NCBI RefSeq assembly: GCF_013387495.1
Contig: NZ_JABZEE010000020.1
Location: forward strand, 1-56,626
Length of the DNA stretch: 56,626 bases
Reading direction: 5' to 3'
Source: Streptomyces sp. PKU-EA00015
GTDB taxonomy: Bacteria > Actinomycetota > Actinomycetes > Streptomycetales > Streptomycetaceae
Both the position numbers and the translations under genes were made by a program. The notes under the pieces were generated by a model, which was given only the letters and a program-made list of their open reading frames with translations, was not told the DNA's origin and did not search any database. Of this stretch, positions 51,449 through 56,626 are shown one piece after another (the stretch's first letter is position 1; each line of letters opens with the position of its first letter).

Positions 51449-52696
51449 TCAGCCGCCCACGCTGACCTGGAGTTCCTTGATCCCGTTCAGCCACGCCGAG
51501 CGCAGGCGGCGGGGGTCGCCCGCCAGGCGCAGGTCGGGCAGGGTGTCGGCGACGGCGCCGAAGATGAGTTCTATCTCGTGGATGGCGAGGGACTTGCCCA
51601 GGCAGAAGTGCGGGCCTCCGCCGCCGAAGCCCAGATGGGGGTTGGGGTCGCGGGTGATGTCGAAGACCTCGGGACGGTCGAAGACCTCCGGGTCGTTGTT
51701 GGCGGAGGAGTAGAACAGGCCGACCCGGTCGCCCTTCTTGATGCGGGCGCCGCCCAGATCGACGTCCTGGGTCGCCGTGCGCTGGAAGGAGACCACCGGG
51801 GTCGCCCAGCGGACGATCTCCTCGGCCGCCGTCGACGGGCGCTCGCGCTTGTAGAGCTCCCACTGCTCGGGGTGGGTCAGGAACGCGTGCATGCCGTGGC
51901 TGATCGCGTTGCGCGTCGTCTCGTTCCCGGCCACCGCCAGCAGAATCACGAAGAAGCCGAACTCGTCCGAGGACAGGTTCCCTTCGCCCTCCGCGGCGAC
52001 GAGTTGGCTCACGATGTCCTTCGCCGGACACTCCTTGCGGGCGGCCGCCAGGTTCATCGCGTACGAGACGATCTCCATCGCCGCCTCGGTGCCGACCTCC
52101 TCCGTGATCGCGTACTCGGGGTCGTCGTAGGCGGCCATCTTGTTGGACCAGTCGAAGATCTTGGAGCGGTCCTCCTGGGGGACGCCGATGAGTTCGGCGA
52201 TCGCCTGGAGCGGGAGTTCGACGGCGACGTTCGTGACGAAGTCGAAGCTGCCGTCGTCCCCGGCGCGGGCGAGCGCCGTCTCCACGATCGAGCGCGCCCG
52301 GCGGCGCAGCGCGTCCTCCAGTGAGCGCACCGCGCGCGGGGTGAAGCCGCGCTGGACGATCTGGCGGACGCGGGTGTGCTCCGGCGGGTCCATGTTCAGC
52401 ATGATCAGCTTCTGGACCTCGATCTGGTCGCGGCTGATCGACTCGTTGAAGCGGATGACCGCCGTGTTGGTGTTCGACGAGAACAGTTCGGGGTGCGTGG
52501 AGACGTGCTTGACGTCCGCGTGCCGCGTGACGGCCCAGTAGCCCTCGTCGTCGAAGCCGGAGATGCCGGCCGGCTGCGCGCACCACCACACCGGGGCCGT
52601 GCGCCGCATCTCGGCGAACTCCGGGTGGGGCACGCGTGCCTGGAGGAGGTCGGGGTCGGTGAAGTCGAACCCGTCGGGCAGATGGGGGCAGGACAT
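51449..52696 (-). CDS. Cytochrome P450, CYP125-like (steroid side-chain hydroxylase)
   Basis: A 415-residue P450. The I-helix motif is LLAVAGNETTRNAISHGM (near 245), the ExxR is EEIVRWATP, and the heme loop is HLGFGGGGPHFCLGKSLA with the Cys ligand near 360. VIRFNESISRDQIE, LIMLNMDPPEHTRVRQIV, RGFTPRAV and the ending RLRSAWLNGIKELQV are shared with mycobacterial CYP125, which oxidises the C26/C27 methyl of cholesterol and cholestenone. It is divergent from a FadA5-like thiolase. Redox partners are not in the window. Confidence 0.9.
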   Translation of the reverse strand: MSCPHLPDGFDFTDPDLLQARVPHPEFAEMRRTAPVWWCAQPAGISGFDDEGYWAVTRHADVKHVSTHPELFSSNTNTAVIRFNESISRDQIEVQKLIMLNMDPPEHTRVRQIVQRGFTPRAVRSLEDALRRRARSIVETALARAGDDGSFDFVTNVAVELPLQAIAELIGVPQEDRSKIFDWSNKMAAYDDPEYAITEEVGTEAAMEIVSYAMNLAAARKECPAKDIVSQLVAAEGEGNLSSDEFGFFVILLAVAGNETTRNAISHGMHAFLTHPEQWELYKRERPSTAAEEIVRWATPVVSFQRTATQDVDLGGARIKKGDRVGLFYSSANNDPEVFDRPEVFDITRDPNPHLGFGGGGPHFCLGKSLAIHEIELIFGAVADTLPDLRLAGDPRRLRSAWLNGIKELQVSVGG

Positions 52697-52755
52697 CGGC
52701 AGCTCCGCGTTCGGGTCGGACGGTCTGACGGCCCATCAGAAGGTGTCCGAAAGGT

Positions 52756-52769
52756 AGTAACGAGTTCTA
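52756..52769. promoter_or_regulatory. KstR-like operator upstream of the P450 gene
   Basis: AGTAACGAGTTCTA keeps AAC-nn-GTT-nn-A of the KstR consensus TnnAACnnGTTnnA; only the first T differs. It lies 60 bp upstream of the P450 start. Confidence 0.5.
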
Positions 52770-52870
52770 CAAGTGGCAAGGGTCACGGCTGCAGCAGTTG
52801 CCCGGAAAGGTGCACTGGGGGCGTGCAGGACCCTTGCGTACCGGCGGTAGCACTTACGACACTTCACAAG

Positions 52871-54146
<1,276 letters not shown>

Positions 54147-54155
54147 GCCCGCGCC

Positions 54156-54193
54156 TTGACCTCAAGCGCGGTTGAGGCAGCACGCTTGCCGTC
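54156..54193 (+). promoter_or_regulatory. SoxR/MerR-type leaderless promoter
   Basis: A -35 TTGACC and a -10-like CACGCT are 19 bp apart, longer than normal, as MerR-family activators require. The spacer holds CCTCAAGCGCGGTTGAGG (54160-54177), with the CCTCAA...TTGAGG arms of the SoxR box. Seven bases after the -10 is the ATG of the next gene. Confidence 0.65.
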
Positions 54194-54649
54194 ATGACCG
54201 CACAGAGGGATCACCACGACATCAGCACGCTCGTCAGCCGCCTCTTCCGGGCCCTGGACGCCCGCGCCTTCGCGGACGGGTGGGCCGACGGCTGCTTCAC
54301 GGACGACGTGCGGACGACAACCCCGGTCGGCGACGCCGAAGGCGCCGACGCCGTACGCCACGCCGAGGTCGCCGTCGGCCGGTTCGCCCGTACCCAGCAC
54401 ATCGCCTCCGACGTCCTGGTGGACGTCGGAGGCGACGGGGAGAGCGCGACCGCCTCGTGGAACGCGCTGATGGTGCACATCCACCACGACTCGACCCTGC
54501 GGGAGCGCGGCGAAGGGGCGAACCCGCTGTTCACCGTGGGCGGTGTCTACGAGACGGAGTTGCGGCGCACGCCCGGCGGCTGGCGGATCAGCCGTATGGA
54601 CGTGCGAGCCGTGTGGACCACGGGTGAGCCGCCCGTGGTCACCGCGTAA
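54194..54649 (+). CDS. NTF2/SnoaL-like protein
   Basis: A 151-residue alpha+beta cone-fold protein: ISTLVSRLFRALDARAFADG at the N-terminus, WADGCFTDDVRTTTPVGDAE, ATASWNALMVHIHHDS and GGVYETELRRTPGGWRISRM are typical of SnoaL_4/nuclear transport factor 2-like proteins, which serve as cyclases, isomerases, hydrolases or ligand binders. No catalytic set is clear. Its promoter looks SoxR- or MerR-controlled and leaderless, suggesting a role under redox-cycling compounds. Confidence 0.85.
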   Translation: MTAQRDHHDISTLVSRLFRALDARAFADGWADGCFTDDVRTTTPVGDAEGADAVRHAEVAVGRFARTQHIASDVLVDVGGDGESATASWNALMVHIHHDSTLRERGEGANPLFTVGGVYETELRRTPGGWRISRMDVRAVWTTGEPPVVTA

Positions 54650-54733
54650 GGAGGCACGGTTGTCGGTACCAGCCCTCGCGGACCGGACGCCGCACGGGAC
54701 CTCACCCTCGCGGACCGGGTGCCGTACGGGATC

Positions 54734-55558
54734 TCACCCGCGCGGGACCCCGCCATCCCCCTCGAAGGTGACCTGCGCCTCGAACGCCGCCCGCCGCGTC
54801 GCCCGGCGCAGCGCCTTGAGAAGCGTCGGCCCGAGCGAGAGCGTCAGCACGACCGTGACGACCGCCCGCCCGAGGTCCCAGCCGAGCGACGTGGTCGCGC
54901 AGTACGCGAGGAAGCGCACCAGGTTCTCGTGGACCGGGTCGCCGGGGTGGAACGAGATGCCGGACGACAACCCGCCGATGTACGTCCACCCCTGCAGATT
55001 CATGATCGTGCCGTACGCGAAGGCCGCGAGTGCCCCGTAGAGCGCGAGCATCAGCAACTCGGCCCGACCGCGCAGCCGGTCCGCCCCCGGCAGCAGGCCG
55101 GCCCCCGTCGTGAACCAGCCCATCGACAGCATCTGGAACGGCATCCACGGGCCGACACCACCCGTGAGCAGCGCGGACGCGAACATCGTCACCGCGCCGA
55201 GCACGAAGCCGAAGCCCGGCCCGAGGACGCGGCCGCTCAGCACCATGAGGAAGAACATGGGCTCCAGCCCGGCCGTCCCCGCGCCCAGCGGCCGCAGCGC
55301 GGCCCCGACCGCGGCGAGCACGCCGAGCATCGCCACCGCCTTGGCGTCCATGCCGGTGTCGGCGATCGTCGCCACGACGACGGCGACGAGGAGCGGCAGC
55401 AGGGCGGCGAACAGCCACGGTGCGTCCTGGGCGTGCGCCGTGACGCCGGAGCCGTCGGCCGCGAGCAGCGGCCAGCCGAACGCGACGATCCCGATGGCGC
55501 TGACCAGGACGAGCGCGGTGACGGAACGGGGGCCGAGGCGGAGGGGGCGGGCGCTCAC
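54734..55558 (-). CDS. ECF transporter S component
   Basis: A 274-residue membrane protein with six or more helices. An N-terminal segment VTALVLVSAIGIVAFGWPLL is followed by VAMLGVLAAVGAALRPLGAG, MFFLMVLSGRVLGPGFGFVL, TMFASALLTGGVGPWMPFQM and MNLQGWTYIGG, the pattern of vitamin-specific S components of energy-coupling-factor importers. GTG start overlapping the stop of the ATPase gene (GTGA). The substrate is unknown; nothing next to it indicates which vitamin. Confidence 0.85.
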   Translation of the reverse strand: MSARPLRLGPRSVTALVLVSAIGIVAFGWPLLAADGSGVTAHAQDAPWLFAALLPLLVAVVVATIADTGMDAKAVAMLGVLAAVGAALRPLGAGTAGLEPMFFLMVLSGRVLGPGFGFVLGAVTMFASALLTGGVGPWMPFQMLSMGWFTTGAGLLPGADRLRGRAELLMLALYGALAAFAYGTIMNLQGWTYIGGLSSGISFHPGDPVHENLVRFLAYCATTSLGWDLGRAVVTVVLTLSLGPTLLKALRRATRRAAFEAQVTFEGDGGVPRG

Positions 55559-56626
55559 GCTCCCGGCTCCCCGGGCTCCTCGGCCAGGGCCGCCTCGACC
55601 TGGGAGACCGTCAGCCACGGCTGCGGCGCGAGCACTTTGGCGACCTGTGGGGCGAAGGCGGGCGACGAGACGACCACCTCGGCGGTCGGTCCGTCCGCGA
55701 CGACCTCGCCGCCGGCGAGTATCACGACCCGGTGCGCGAGCTCGGCCGCCAGCTCCACGTCGTGGGTGGCGAGGACGATCGCGTGCCCTTCGGCGGCCAG
55801 AGCGCGCAGGACGCCGACGAGCCGGGCCTTCGCGGCGTAGTCCAGACCGCGGGTGGGCTCGTCGAGCAGGATCAGCGGGGGCCGGGCGGTCAGCACGACC
55901 GCCAGCGCGAGGGCGAGTCGCTGCCCCTCGGAGAGGTCGCGCGGATGGGTGTCGTCCGGTACGTCCGGCAGCAGCTCGCTCACCAGGGCGCGGCACGACC
56001 CGCGCGCGGCCCGCGCGTCCGCGTCGGCGGCGGCGCACTCGGCAGCGACGGTGTCCGCGTACAGCAGGTCCCGCGGCTCCTGCGGAACGAGCCCGACGTG
56101 CCGGATCAGCTCGCGCGGGTGCGTGCGGTGCGGGATGCGCCCGCTGACGGCGACCGTGCCGGAGGTCGGCTCCACCATGCCGACGAGGGCGCCGAGGAGC
56201 GTGGACTTGCCGGCGCCGTTGCGGCCCATGAGGGCGATGGTCTCGCCGGGGCCGACGGTGAGGTCGACGCGGCGGAGGGCGTCGACGCGGGCGCGGCGGA
56301 CGGAGAGGGCGCGGGTGCGGGCGGTGTCGTCGCTGCGGGGGGCGTCGGCTTGGGGGGCGGGGTGTGCCTTGGGGCGGCGCAGGCGGGGGAGGAGGCGGGC
56401 GAGGAGGCGGGGGCGGGGGCCGCTGCGCGGGGCGTCTTCCCCACCCCGCCCCTTTCCGTAACCGGGGCTCCGCCCCGGACCCCGCGCCTCAATCTCCCCC
56501 AGACTCCGTCCGGAGGTGTCCCCAGGCGGGGCTGGATTTGCCGCAGGCAAAACAAACCCGTCAGGCGTTTGAGGACACGGCCGAAGGCCGTACGGGGCCT
56601 GGGGCGGAGCCCCAGTTCGGGAAGGG
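55555..56626 (-). CDS. ECF/ABC transporter ATP-binding protein (5' end outside window, repeat-derived linker)
   Basis: An ABC ATPase domain (about the last 240 residues) has Walker A ALMGRNGAGKSTLLGAL, a Q-loop in GLVPQEPRDLLY, the signature LSEGQRLALALAV, Walker B LILLDEPTRGLD and the H-loop ATHDVELA. The frame remains open to the window edge through GC-rich repeat sequence, so either the protein continues upstream (many actinobacterial ECF ATPases are two-domain fusions, of which this would be the second half) or it starts at the TTG at 56550. No ribosome site supports that TTG. It energises the S component encoded next. Confidence 0.8.
   Translation of the reverse strand, partial: PSRTGAPPQAPYGLRPCPQTPDGFVLPAANPAPPGDTSGRSLGEIEARGPGRSPGYGKGRGGEDAPRSGPRPRLLARLLPRLRRPKAHPAPQADAPRSDDTARTRALSVRRARVDALRRVDLTVGPGETIALMGRNGAGKSTLLGALVGMVEPTSGTVAVSGRIPHRTHPRELIRHVGLVPQEPRDLLYADTVAAECAAADADARAARGSCRALVSELLPDVPDDTHPRDLSEGQRLALALAVVLTARPPLILLDEPTRGLDYAAKARLVGVLRALAAEGHAIVLATHDVELAAELAHRVVILAGGEVVADGPTAEVVVSSPAFAPQVAKVLAPQPWLTVSQVEAALAEEPGEPGA
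56445..56626. repeat. GC-rich dispersed palindromic repeat region, copy C
   Basis: CCCCGCCCCTTTCCG, CGGGGCTCCGCCCCGG, CGCCTCAATCTCCCCC and CTGGGGCGGAGCCCCAGTTC are shared with copies A and B. The final 28 bases of the window are identical to 42362-42389. This copy lies inside the open frame of the ATPase gene. Confidence 0.75.

Overview
The window is high-GC actinobacterial chromosome, almost certainly Streptomyces. The support is strongly GC-biased third codon positions, many GTG/TTG starts, leaderless promoters of the form TAnnnT-6/7 nt-ATG, DUF397/DUF5753 regulators, secreted PA14/FN3/ricin proteins and a DmdR-type iron box. It holds about 50 genes on both strands, no rRNA and no CRISPR array.

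Region 1 (1-5.5 kb) is the scarred end of an integrated element. It carries the 3' part of a large NACHT-type STAND NTPase of visibly lower GC (possible antiphage gene), a severed 3' end of a tRNA with its terminator, a truncated tyrosine integrase, a 28-nt direct repeat in two copies and a second recombinase-like remnant. Region 2 (5.5-14.6 kb) has small secreted or unknown proteins, a NarL-type two-component pair with a leaderless kinase gene, a 58-residue membrane peptide with an LAATG sortase-like motif translationally coupled to a processive family 2 glycosyltransferase, a PF04672-type methyltransferase, and two decayed genes (DUF664, VOC).

Region 3 (14.6-28.4 kb) is the late corrin-ring pathway: cobN under a cobalamin riboswitch, divergent cobG-cobH-cobIJ, then cobK, cbiD, cobM and cobL. 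A secreted PA14-FN3 protein sits between the modules behind its own terminators. The set mixes the oxygen-dependent CobG/CobN with CbiD instead of CobF.

Region 4 (28.4-46.6 kb) is mostly ordinary chromosome: DUF2277, DedA, DoxX (behind an iron box), an FAD/NAD(P) enzyme, PhoD phosphatase, a secreted HNH nuclease, a UPF0014 permease, a UPF0016/GDT1 transporter behind a yybP-ykoY manganese riboswitch, a HAD phosphatase, a peptidoglycan-binding membrane protein, a DHA2 exporter fused to a MarR-like tail, GNAT, ABM, an O-methyltransferase, DUF2330, and a GT87-PAP2 fusion.

Region 5 (46.6-56.6 kb) has an AbaA/WhiJ-type regulatory trio (HATPase, XRE-DUF5753, duplicated DUF397), an AT-rich control region in front of a TTG-initiated metzincin-like/FN3/ricin exoprotein, a divergent CYP125-like P450 and FadA5-like thiolase pair with KstR-like palindromes (steroid side-chain degradation), an NTF2-like gene with a SoxR/MerR-type leaderless promoter, and the S component and ATPase of an ECF vitamin transporter whose ATPase runs off the window through a GC-rich dispersed repeat. 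That repeat family occurs at three places in the window.
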